DNA of 27,646 nt from a virus. The notes under the pieces were generated by a model. The model was not told the origin of the DNA. It searched no databases and saw nothing but the letters and a program-made list of their open reading frames with translations. A program made the position numbers and the translations under genes. The stretch spans positions 1 to 27,646 of the IMG/VR virus record IMGVR_UViG_3300010354_000485; one strand, written 5' to 3'. Positions 22,401 to 27,646 of this stretch are shown here, piece by piece (within the stretch, counting starts at the first letter, position 1; each line of letters begins with the position of its first letter).

Positions 22401-25400
22401 CAGTGCTATACGTAGCATCGAATCTTAATGGACTTATTCTCTTGTCGGCAAACACATAGAAGTTTTGACCGCTGCTAGGTACAAACGAAATCGCATTAAC
22501 CCCAGCGATTGCATCTGCATGTGTAGTATGAATGCTTAACTTTTTAGAGGTAATATATCTTGCATAATAATATGTTTTGGTGTTTATAGTTCCAGAACCA
22601 GCAATTTCAGGAAGATCAGATCCAACAATATCGGAAGCTACTCGGAAAAATACCTTCTGTGGAGTAACTGCAGCATTTGGAAGATCAAAAATGTGAGATA
22701 CATCGGTCTCAATTTCTCCAGCACCAGCAAGATTACACTTGTATTTGTGTAAATCATAGGTTTCGTCTAAAACATATTGTTGGATTTCAATTTCAACATC
22801 TGGATCAACAGAATCTGTTTCTGAAGAGTAGATGTATATGCCAGCGGCAGCATTTTCTTTGGTTGCTGCAAGCATTAATTTTGTTTGATCAGAACCATCA
22901 AAATATGTTGTTCCAGCATAAGATTCTGGTTGAGTTACTCTACCAGGAGCAATTACATAATAAATTGTATTTGCATTAAATCCTTTTGGTAAACGAATAA
23001 CTCTCTTGTCTGGTGTTGTACCTGTTTTTGCTTTTGGTACAAGCCTCACAGGAGTTCCTGTTTCAAATTTATGTGGGTTTGATGATGAACCACCAGTGTT
23101 TACTGTAAATAAGGTTGCTCTCTTCGCCAATCCAGCATAATCAATAACAGGTTCAACTCTTGTAACAGATGCAGATGGACCTAGATTTAAAATTTCAATG
23201 ATATCATCAAAGTAACCAGTAATAATAGATGCAATATCTGCACATTCTGGATATACTGTATCTTGTACAATAGTAGCATCTTTTGTTGGGGTTACTAAAG
23301 ACCAAGCTCCTGCTGGGAGATCAAAGTACAATCTTGCTGTGCTGGAGTTTTGTAATGCATTAACAACGGAACCAGATGATAATTTACTTCCAGCAACACC
23401 CAATTCAATCTGAGTTGCATTAACAATTCGTTTTACATAAGTTCCTGATGGAATATTAGTCGTTATTGGAGTTTGACCAGGATTTAATAGTCCATTTGTG
23501 AAAGAACTTGCATTATATTCACGAACACGCATACCAACTAAGATTCCTGTTGTATCACCAACAGTAACAATTGCAGAACCTGTTGATGTTTGGCAATTTG
23601 TTCTTAAATAATCAAAGTTACGCATCGCAGCGATACATAGATTCTTGACATAATCATATGCTTCGATGCTTTCCGTTAATTCATTTTGAATATAAACTAA
23701 CTGACTACCAATGTAATATCCTTCTGCAGCTTGAATTGTATTGATATTACCACCCAAACGCAAATCTTGTACAACTGCATCAACAAAATATCCCATGTCA
23801 CGTTGACATTTTGAAATGTTGATGCTAGTGTTTGTTGTTAGTGCTGGATATTTTGCAAGAATGTATTGATATGCTTCAGAAGTAATAAATGATTTGTTAT
23901 CTTCAATTTGATTTGCAGCATCCTGTGCTTTTCCATTAATGGTAATTCCAGCAGGATTTAATGTTTCTAGAGAAACTGTGTATCTTGTAAATCCTGTTGG
24001 TTCTAATTTGGAGTAATAAGTACCATTATCAAGTTTAACATATAATCTTTCGTTTGTTTTACTTCCAATTCTATAACCACCAACTGATGCTGCTGGTCTT
24101 ACTGCTGGATCTGATGCACCATCAGTTCCCAAATACAGTTTTGTGTGGTTTGTAGATGCATTAGATGCTTGAATATCTAATGTGTAATATTGAATTTTTT
24201 GCTCACTGCTTGGGGAAGTATTAATAACTTTAGGTGGAATAATATCAGTAATGTATCCACCTTTATCTTGGTTGAAAGAAAATCCTTTAAATCCTTTTGC
24301 GTGTAGAGATGTATTACCAAAGTTGGAGTTAGAGTTGGTGATAGACATATCACCACCGCTCTCCATTAAGAAGTGGTCAAAGAAACCTACGGCAAACACA
24401 GAAACGCACTGAATGAAAGCGTCATCAGAAGCACGAATGTGGAAGTTTCTCCAATCATCCTTCCAATATGCATCACCCTTGGTGTGATAAGGAACTGTAG
24501 CAAAAGCATCTGTTAATGATGCTTGATTCCAAGTATTTGTAAATCTATCATAACGGATGAAGGCACGGTCGTCTTTTTGTAGAGAAACGCCAGTGTACTG
24601 AGCAACAACCATGGACTTGAATCCAGTTGCTTTTGCACCGTCTGCCCACATACCGCACAGACCCCAAGTAGATCTAATCGAGCAGTTGAATACATATGGT
24701 GATGCTGATTCTACAGAGTCAATTTCTGCTTGAGCAACTGCATTTGTCCCCAGACCACTAGCAGTGGTATAAATTTGTCCAGAAACAAGACCTAATCCAG
24801 CAGTTGTTGCTGAAATTTGATATTCAAATACCTTTGGATTTGTTGCATCAAGTGCAGTGACCTTAAATGTGCCGTTTACTTGCTCGTCTAAACCAGAATT
24901 TAAGATAGCAACATATTGATCAACAAAATATCCATGGTCAATTTTTGTTGTGACTTTCGCTCTAATTGTTCCAGCTGGAACAGAATCAAATAATTGAATA
25001 CTTTCAATTCTTCTAGTGTCAGAAAGTGGTCCTACAATTCTATTTTCTTGAACAAGAGTTTCAAACTCTCCATCATCAATATCTGGTTGAAACTGAACAA
25101 AAGCTCTACCAACTTTTTCATAATAACGATCAAGTTCTTCACTATCAGCATAAGTCATGATAGTGATCTTATGGTGAGAATATTCAGGAATTGCTAATTG
25201 AGCAGTATTTCCCTTTTGGAAATAAACTTTACCGACATTAGTAGTAGGATCATATAATGGAGAATTTGAAGATAGATCGCCATCTTTAATGGTAAATTGC
25301 CAAATATAGCAACCACCAGTTAGATTGAAAATAGAAGTTCTTTCTTGTGTTCCGTCTGTGGGATCTGGAACATAAAGAGGACGAACAATAGTTCTACGAA

Positions 25401-27402
25401 GGTCATAACCGATTAGAGAACAACCTCTAGGAACGATACAACCACCAGTAGAAGAGTTAAATTTGTAGAGAACATTATTTGGATTGCTTAAATCAAGAAT
25501 ACTATCATCTTGCCATTCTTGTAACGCACGGTTGTAATTGAATACTGGTTGTGTTCCAGTAACTGTTATAGAAGCAAGATTATTAAGGTTACCTGCTTGT
25601 AATGTTGTTGTTAAAACACTAATTAATGTTGTGAGAGTATTTTGAACATCAATACACTGAGCAGAATTACCAGAAGGTAGATGAGGAATATCTGGAGTTG
25701 CTGCTCCAGCAATTGCTGGACCTTCTAGAATTGTAAAATCTTTTCCATATAATTGGTTCGTAATCGCCTTTTTCATCATGTCACGAGCCATGTTGAAAGC
25801 GGTTACAGATTGTGTTACCTCTCCAACCAATCCATTTGAAATTGGATTTCCTTGTCTATCAAAATATGCTTTTGTAGCGGAAACTATATTATTATTTCCA
25901 CCCGTTCTCAAATCAGCGCAAACTGCATCAATGACGTAACCAAGATCACGTTTACATTTAGTTTCTCCAGCAGGGATTGAACCAACAGTTTCTGCTACAA
26001 AATGACTTCCAGTAATATTACCAGCAGTTACAGTTGTTGTTACAAGAGAAATTAAGGTTGTAATCTGGGTCTGAACATTAGCGCAAGATGCACTACTGGT
26101 GTTAGATCCAGTTGAAGGATCTGGTGTTAATGTTAAATCCTTAGAATAAAGTTGATTGGTTATTGCAGCAATCATCAAATCTCTTGCTTTGTTGAAAGCA
26201 GCGTTTGATTGTGTTTGCTCTCCCTGTAACCCCGCAGTAATCCAAGTTGATCCGTCAGATGTAAAATAATTTTGTAGGAATTTGCGTGTATATCTATTGC
26301 CACCACCTTGAGCGATATCCAAGGAGACCGCATCAATCAAAAATCCAATATCTCTACGGCACTTATTTTGACCAGAAACATATGTAGGTGCAGTTTCTGG
26401 AGCTAATAACGTAATATCACCAGAACTAATTACTGTTGTTACAATAGAAGTTAGTGTCTGAATAGCTGTTTGAACGTTAGCACAAGATGCGGTGCTAGTA
26501 TTCGATCCAGTTGTTGGATCAGCAGTAATTGTTAAATCTTTAATCAATAATTGATTAGTAATTGCTTTTTTCATCAGGTCTCTTGCCTGATTGAATGCTT
26601 CTACAGAAGCTGCTTCTTCGCCAACAAGACCATTTGTAATTGGTGTATTGCCATTAAAATATTGAAGGACAAATTTTCTAGAATATTTTACAGATTCTAG
26701 GAAAATATCTAGAGAAATGGCATCAACGAAATAAGCAATATCTCTCTTACACTTGACTTCAGTAGAGGATACAGTAGGATGTAATAACAGCATGTTATTC
26801 CATGCTGTAGTAACAATCTCAGTTTTATTTTGCTGGATTAAACGATACGCATCGTAAAATCTGCTGTGAGTTGTTGTTTGAGTATCGCCTGGGAAATAAA
26901 AATCTGGGTAATCTATGGCAACTTGCGCCAAAGATCTATCTAAAATTTCATCTCTGTTTAATTGAATTAAACGATAAGAATCTTTGTACCTAGAAGTTGG
27001 AGTGGTTTGAGGATCTCCAGGATAATAAAAATCTGGATGCTGAACAGCAATTTCAGCAGCAGAACGATCAATAATTTCTTGCTTGTTTAATTCAATTAGA
27101 GTTGCAGCATCAAGGTATCTTTGTTCTGCATTTGCTGCATCAATAAGTCCAGGTCTATTGTCAATATAGTGATTACCAGGCATCAACATGATGCTAAACT
27201 GGTCAAATCTGTCGTTATTCTTTCCAGGAAGATACGAATAACGTGCTACTTCGATAAAGGCTCTTTGAATTGTTTTGAAAGGTCTTAGAGGAGAGTTTCC
27301 TCTATTGTCTAATTCATCAGTAGCATTAAAATCATCTGGAGATACGTATAGATACTTTCCTGTTTTACTTGAATATAAATTATCAAGCCTTGTAAGAGCC
27401 AT
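16429..27402 (-). CDS. Giant virion structural / fibre protein with embedded PEBP-like domain (3657 aa)
   Basis: A single 11-kb gene behind the late promoter, start MALTRLDNLYSSKTGK with GAG six bases upstream. Regions: 1-90 typical cyanophage structural-protein N-terminus (RPFKTIQRAFIEVARYS); 95-209 about 43-residue tandem repeats; 217-609 three copies of a C[KR]RD..[YF].[IV]DA repeat with a fourth near 1200; 610-2300 beta-rich, unassigned; 2300-3140 beta-solenoid/TAA-like fibre segments (VKIGDAAATSNLFIHRN, NLDGDVQIGSG); 3150-3307 PEBP-like domain; 3453-3495 a cellulose/chitin-binding-like YNNGITYKVITAGTTG module; about 3530-3657 the cyanophage C-terminal domain (VKLPPSPSMGDMIRFIDIGG, then GWWLMEI). 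No membrane segments. Probably a trimeric long fibre or baseplate-attached adhesin. Which virion part it forms is not certain. Confidence 0.88.
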   Translation of the reverse strand: MALTRLDNLYSSKTGKYLYVSPDDFNATDELDNRGNSPLRPFKTIQRAFIEVARYSYLPGKNNDRFDQFSIMLMPGNHYIDNRPGLIDAANAEQRYLDAATLIELNKQEIIDRSAAEIAVQHPDFYYPGDPQTTPTSRYKDSYRLIQLNRDEILDRSLAQVAIDYPDFYFPGDTQTTTHSRFYDAYRLIQQNKTEIVTTAWNNMLLLHPTVSSTEVKCKRDIAYFVDAISLDIFLESVKYSRKFVLQYFNGNTPITNGLVGEEAASVEAFNQARDLMKKAITNQLLIKDLTITADPTTGSNTSTASCANVQTAIQTLTSIVTTVISSGDITLLAPETAPTYVSGQNKCRRDIGFLIDAVSLDIAQGGGNRYTRKFLQNYFTSDGSTWITAGLQGEQTQSNAAFNKARDLMIAAITNQLYSKDLTLTPDPSTGSNTSSASCANVQTQITTLISLVTTTVTAGNITGSHFVAETVGSIPAGETKCKRDLGYVIDAVCADLRTGGNNNIVSATKAYFDRQGNPISNGLVGEVTQSVTAFNMARDMMKKAITNQLYGKDFTILEGPAIAGAATPDIPHLPSGNSAQCIDVQNTLTTLISVLTTTLQAGNLNNLASITVTGTQPVFNYNRALQEWQDDSILDLSNPNNVLYKFNSSTGGCIVPRGCSLIGYDLRRTIVRPLYVPDPTDGTQERTSIFNLTGGCYIWQFTIKDGDLSSNSPLYDPTTNVGKVYFQKGNTAQLAIPEYSHHKITIMTYADSEELDRYYEKVGRAFVQFQPDIDDGEFETLVQENRIVGPLSDTRRIESIQLFDSVPAGTIRAKVTTKIDHGYFVDQYVAILNSGLDEQVNGTFKVTALDATNPKVFEYQISATTAGLGLVSGQIYTTASGLGTNAVAQAEIDSVESASPYVFNCSIRSTWGLCGMWADGAKATGFKSMVVAQYTGVSLQKDDRAFIRYDRFTNTWNQASLTDAFATVPYHTKGDAYWKDDWRNFHIRASDDAFIQCVSVFAVGFFDHFLMESGGDMSITNSNSNFGNTSLHAKGFKGFSFNQDKGGYITDIIPPKVINTSPSSEQKIQYYTLDIQASNASTNHTKLYLGTDGASDPAVRPAASVGGYRIGSKTNERLYVKLDNGTYYSKLEPTGFTRYTVSLETLNPAGITINGKAQDAANQIEDNKSFITSEAYQYILAKYPALTTNTSINISKCQRDMGYFVDAVVQDLRLGGNINTIQAAEGYYIGSQLVYIQNELTESIEAYDYVKNLCIAAMRNFDYLRTNCQTSTGSAIVTVGDTTGILVGMRVREYNASSFTNGLLNPGQTPITTNIPSGTYVKRIVNATQIELGVAGSKLSSGSVVNALQNSSTARLYFDLPAGAWSLVTPTKDATIVQDTVYPECADIASIITGYFDDIIEILNLGPSASVTRVEPVIDYAGLAKRATLFTVNTGGSSSNPHKFETGTPVRLVPKAKTGTTPDKRVIRLPKGFNANTIYYVIAPGRVTQPESYAGTTYFDGSDQTKLMLAATKENAAAGIYIYSSETDSVDPDVEIEIQQYVLDETYDLHKYKCNLAGAGEIETDVSHIFDLPNAAVTPQKVFFRVASDIVGSDLPEIAGSGTINTKTYYYARYITSKKLSIHTTHADAIAGVNAISFVPSSGQNFYVFADKRISPLRFDATYSTVGNTSGLWYLQVVDESSAGLIRSDSILHRFHDVAAYGPGSGKIRTLDTWFTRIQDTREKQDRIYRLKYVIPYYLTTVRDPLNGFVIKARTDDKRRLVPQKIRLQPIGGAPAIPTFLNPGGAQERIGYSEAQLAADPINPVDSGVFDLSPEKRTSLYDPYNNPKIIGSDRTASKIAFTIQSANQVTVSGTTYLELVAFDHTITNNALKNEIFYVVEINAPQGGSFVVNNSASVSVNAVSWVGYTQGSGYIQGYFNVDTKHYLVLKNVTGDLEYNNIINTRFTQGSVFADLLTKPNSIGDSKGRDKSNRKDFLYRVEGANVYTLVPGDTITDDASNQYKIISVTDVGDFEDTFYVFDIDTIQERIPGQQDGVYYLTCIRGNISPYPTGAGVGENFRNFKFSQPISQLYPLNYKNDPVWFKQLNSTYNDVPASIAAADNYTHGLVTINDSKNSETKELVLDLVLQPALNSYTFVKSESLTTPTLNPSGGSNIIEAQEGNATSGSEDRYIPICGDSVYPTQRKIYVELRRPSIARSGNHTFEYLGFGPGNYSTGFPLRQEVVLTDSQDQYAQSKREDGGIVFYTGLNSNGDLYIGNRKINAITGEETYLERAELVESEDDSTDNLGGLVTTFDVPVTFNNRITVEGNANFNNPVEISVDANEGTALRIYSVVDGTIGDDVSLSRSVQRNNNLGDITLTKNQIRSAIYTVTPRQSLGLDGQQYSFRTHYTSTLGPTNTTPDQTAKFSSTQEISYSASLKPLPGDILLKGSEVGLSGSLGWIYANYYTEISDSNIQNITSDGTLLTINWVVGVTNQNLNISAGSQLRISDFSANNNLNGIWTVLTSGFSPTGTFAKIQITVPPASGIVYTWSTLPSAAKLEVSRANWKEVGVIGSETIRTNTETFGDYKFGVNTVARASNDAYKTGFVETNTDPVANLDVVGTAFISGKKVNISVAGGIQTKTLVGRDDAFIVGGNFSSLSDRAVFRVSTLGALGGKVGINASVAEITASGADFLVNGSTNILGSITIAGTVTLTTGNIDSPNPTFNLANSPTTVSFAGNATTLNISNNVLATGTQNLNIGNYFTNQTVKIGDAAATSNLFIHRNSTNSIIDIGTVDNSNGSYISNVTIGGAFANSSSLFTVKNRNINLDGDVQIGSGFVAGSGTSNLFTFAQNLNLFSASGGPNTINFARSASLLSIGADAGTTTINNSVLIKASETVNGDITLSGGLNAGGVEVIRGVFGTSPISHLAGSLINLNIDLYHPVGIGKTLDTQGAANWAPTNTTLYLNEPSSTTDIKIGDYLLIDRSVTFTGQPSGYVPNQAVSEIVRVTALTNLNNSADPLGFRVEVVRAQDGTTAGTHPDNVPIVRLDKSNDVSYLTDAVGINTAGANTVIKTAEFGGSLVAGDFLRLSNSELVKIQTVVSALTSIQSLRITDGGSPAVTNFLVESTTGNTLIKGRTDVYNSINLYGSDVANTKQFIINNGATTTTPSSTTAITGSTFTVTPSGGAALPSSGGVATDSMIGTYTGGPVYAGAQNRNPALAWSFNTSLLPAGIAIASYTVYLEDLSATNPSTGKRIVHWHLSGIPSATTSIPANATTLPVGTVIQPNYVGTSPGTDGVSVVGYSGPQPVSSEIHTYRLTITAVLSGNTNSVLTQAVEFTYGNLNPIAVASPTFVTNSNVVTNAVTVSSAVTTFKVDSATGNTSILGNLGIGVGFNKLTVTGSNGNTTINGGDFRIYDAAGTSNRLFLQNGTGNLTISGLYTSEATTGTNIFNSDLRLNGGDFQINRGSQWTASTAVAVNSFVYNNGITYKVITAGTTGTGAPTHTSGSAVNGTASLQVYNHFRVNNNGTIDLGGLDFYYGPTGARRWELLGVPSGDAGVVTSNVSYFVNATGTIYVKLPPSPSMGDMIRFIDIGGNLKYDTRFVVRAATGVPIQGDSTNIATTVAGITLTGYDGGELIVTTPNAAFGLVYAGPFLSNGAASGVPSDRQGWWLMEI
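17482..17955 (-). other. PEBP (YbhB/YbcL)-like domain within the giant fibre protein
   Basis: Residues 3150-3307 carry the signature of phosphatidylethanolamine-binding proteins: NRNPALAWSF, YTVYLEDLS with D3226, KRIVHWHLSGIP with H3240-W3241, LPVGTVIQPN, GYSGPQP beginning at G3284, then H3296 in EIHTYRLTITA. These correspond to the anion-pocket residues (Asp, His-Trp, GYxGPxP, His) conserved in YbhB/YbcL, RKIP and FT families. Before it lies a Ser/Thr/Gly-rich linker, and fibre beta-repeats resume after it. Confidence 0.75.
25576..26754 (-). repeat. Three tandem ~130-residue repeats in the giant protein
   Basis: Residues 217-609 contain three copies starting CKRDIAYFVDAISLD, CRRDIGFLIDAVSLD and CKRDLGYVIDAVCAD. 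Each continues with NGLVGE or AGLQGE, a FNxARDLMKKAITNQL helix, a LTxxPxTGSNTS-type loop and a SCANVQTxIxTL helix; the third copy is divergent at its end. A fourth, isolated copy of the motif (CQRDMGYFVDAVVQDLRLGG) occurs near nucleotide 23800. Confidence 0.85.
26776..27120 (-). repeat. Tandem 43-residue helical repeats
   Basis: Two full copies and a partial third start at R95, R138 and R181, exactly 43 residues apart. The unit reads RYxDxxRLIxLNxxEIxDRS, then AxxAxxxPDFYxPGDxQTTxxS. The partial copy ends at WNNMLLLHP. Confidence 0.88.
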
Positions 27403-27439
27403 AATTACTCAAACCCTGGTACTTTGTTCTTCTTCATTG

Positions 27440-27447
27440 TATTTATA
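27440..27447 (-). promoter_or_regulatory. T4-type late promoter TATAAATA
   Basis: The minus strand reads TATAAATA, the exact T4 late promoter -10 consensus (recognised by gp55 with the gp33 coactivator and sliding clamp). It is 38 bases upstream of the ATG at 27402 and lies right after a terminator. It sits in a 7-bp inverted repeat (ATTGTAT, two bases, ATACAAT; 27436-27451). It is expected to drive the fibre genes late in infection. Confidence 0.8.
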
Positions 27448-27450
27448 CAA

Positions 27451-27474
27451 TAAAACCCTTCCTGTTGGAAGGGT
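27451..27474 (-). terminator. Rho-independent terminator after the tRNA genes
   Basis: On the minus strand ACCCTTCC, loop AACA, GGAAGGGT, then TTTATT. The perfect 8-bp stem with a T-rich tail is typical of intrinsic terminators. It ends the tRNA transcript immediately before the late promoter; the tail and the promoter are four bases apart. Confidence 0.8.
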
Positions 27475-27519
27475 CTTAAAGTCACACGGAAGGGGTTCTG
27501 GTTTGGCAGTATCGCCAAT

Positions 27520-27600
27520 GGGCAGGGAGGGATTCGAACCCCCGAAGGCGGAGCCGACGGATTTACAGTCCGTTTCCATTAACCACTCGGACACCTACCC
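27520..27600 (-). tRNA. tRNA-Tyr (anticodon GUA)
   Basis: On the minus strand an 81-base tRNA with acceptor GGGTAGG pairing CCTGCCC (one T-G and one A-T pair), anticodon stem ACGGA/TCCGT around loop CTGTAAA (anticodon GTA), a class II long variable arm with stem GGC/GCC, and a T-arm with GTTCGAAT. The long variable arm and GTA anticodon fit bacterial tRNA-Tyr. CCA is not encoded. Confidence 0.93.
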
Positions 27601-27603
27601 AAA

Positions 27604-27646
27604 CTCCCCCACCTCGATTCGAACGAGGAACCTTAGAGTTAACAGC
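27604..27646 (-). tRNA. tRNA-Asn (anticodon GUU), 3' part only
   Basis: The window edge cuts this gene in the anticodon stem. Visible on the minus strand: the CTGTTAA loop with anticodon GTT, the T-arm CCTCG-TTCGAAT-CGAGG, the acceptor 3' strand TGGGGGA and discriminator G at 27604. CCA is not encoded. Only three bases separate it from the tRNA-Tyr, so the two were probably transcribed together. Confidence 0.85.

Noticed and set aside
27409-27594. 61-residue minus-strand frame between the giant gene and the tRNA-Asn
   Set aside because: It is read through the tRNA-Tyr gene and the terminator hairpin, so its codons are a by-product of these structures.

Overview
The window looks like part of the genome of a T4-like marine cyanophage (myovirus of Synechococcus or Prochlorococcus). 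The reasons are: every supported gene lies on the minus strand with almost no space between genes; there is a giant adhesin-type structural protein whose N-terminus (residues 1-90) and GWWLMEI C-terminus are typical of cyanophage virion proteins; there are several tail-collar fibres, a cluster of 2-oxoglutarate/Fe(II) oxygenases, an SF2 helicase, a run of very small overlapping genes, phage tRNA genes, and a perfect T4-type late promoter (TATAAATA). No host gene, integrase, insertion sequence or CRISPR array was seen.

Layout in the direction of transcription (high to low coordinates). (1) 27646-27451: the 3' part of a tRNA-Asn(GUU) gene, a complete tRNA-Tyr(GUA) gene and a rho-independent terminator. 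(2) 27447-5617: what looks like one late transcription unit, bounded by the TATAAATA promoter at 27440-27447 and the strong terminator at 5617-5642. It holds a 3657-residue fibre/structural protein with an embedded PEBP-like domain, two tail-collar proteins (421 and 289 aa), a 1568-residue mosaic fibre (Ig-like repeats, polyglycine domain, collar domain), a 2OG-Fe(II) oxygenase, a protein resembling tail-fibre assembly chaperones, two further 2OG-Fe(II) oxygenases of different types, and two unrecognised proteins. (3) 5584-4358: an SF2 helicase whose likely sigma70-type promoter has its -35 box inside the hairpin loop of the preceding terminator. (4) 4350-1: fifteen small genes, many sharing 4-base ATGA/GTGA stop-start overlaps. 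They include a protein with a signal peptide, two small membrane proteins (one of 46 aa, 2749-2889), an MSGGHF-family protein, and two proteins with motifs like the DUF1778 antitoxin tail.

Working model: the late unit makes the host-recognition apparatus, and the genes behind the fibre genes mature it. The chaperone-like protein would help fold or attach fibres, and the three oxygenases could hydroxylate fibre residues, although their substrates cannot be read from sequence. The small-gene block resembles the hypervariable early region of cyanophages, presumably used for host takeover or counter-defence. Stretches longer than 300 bases without a gene do not occur; the longest non-coding stretch, 27403-27519, holds the late promoter and terminator.
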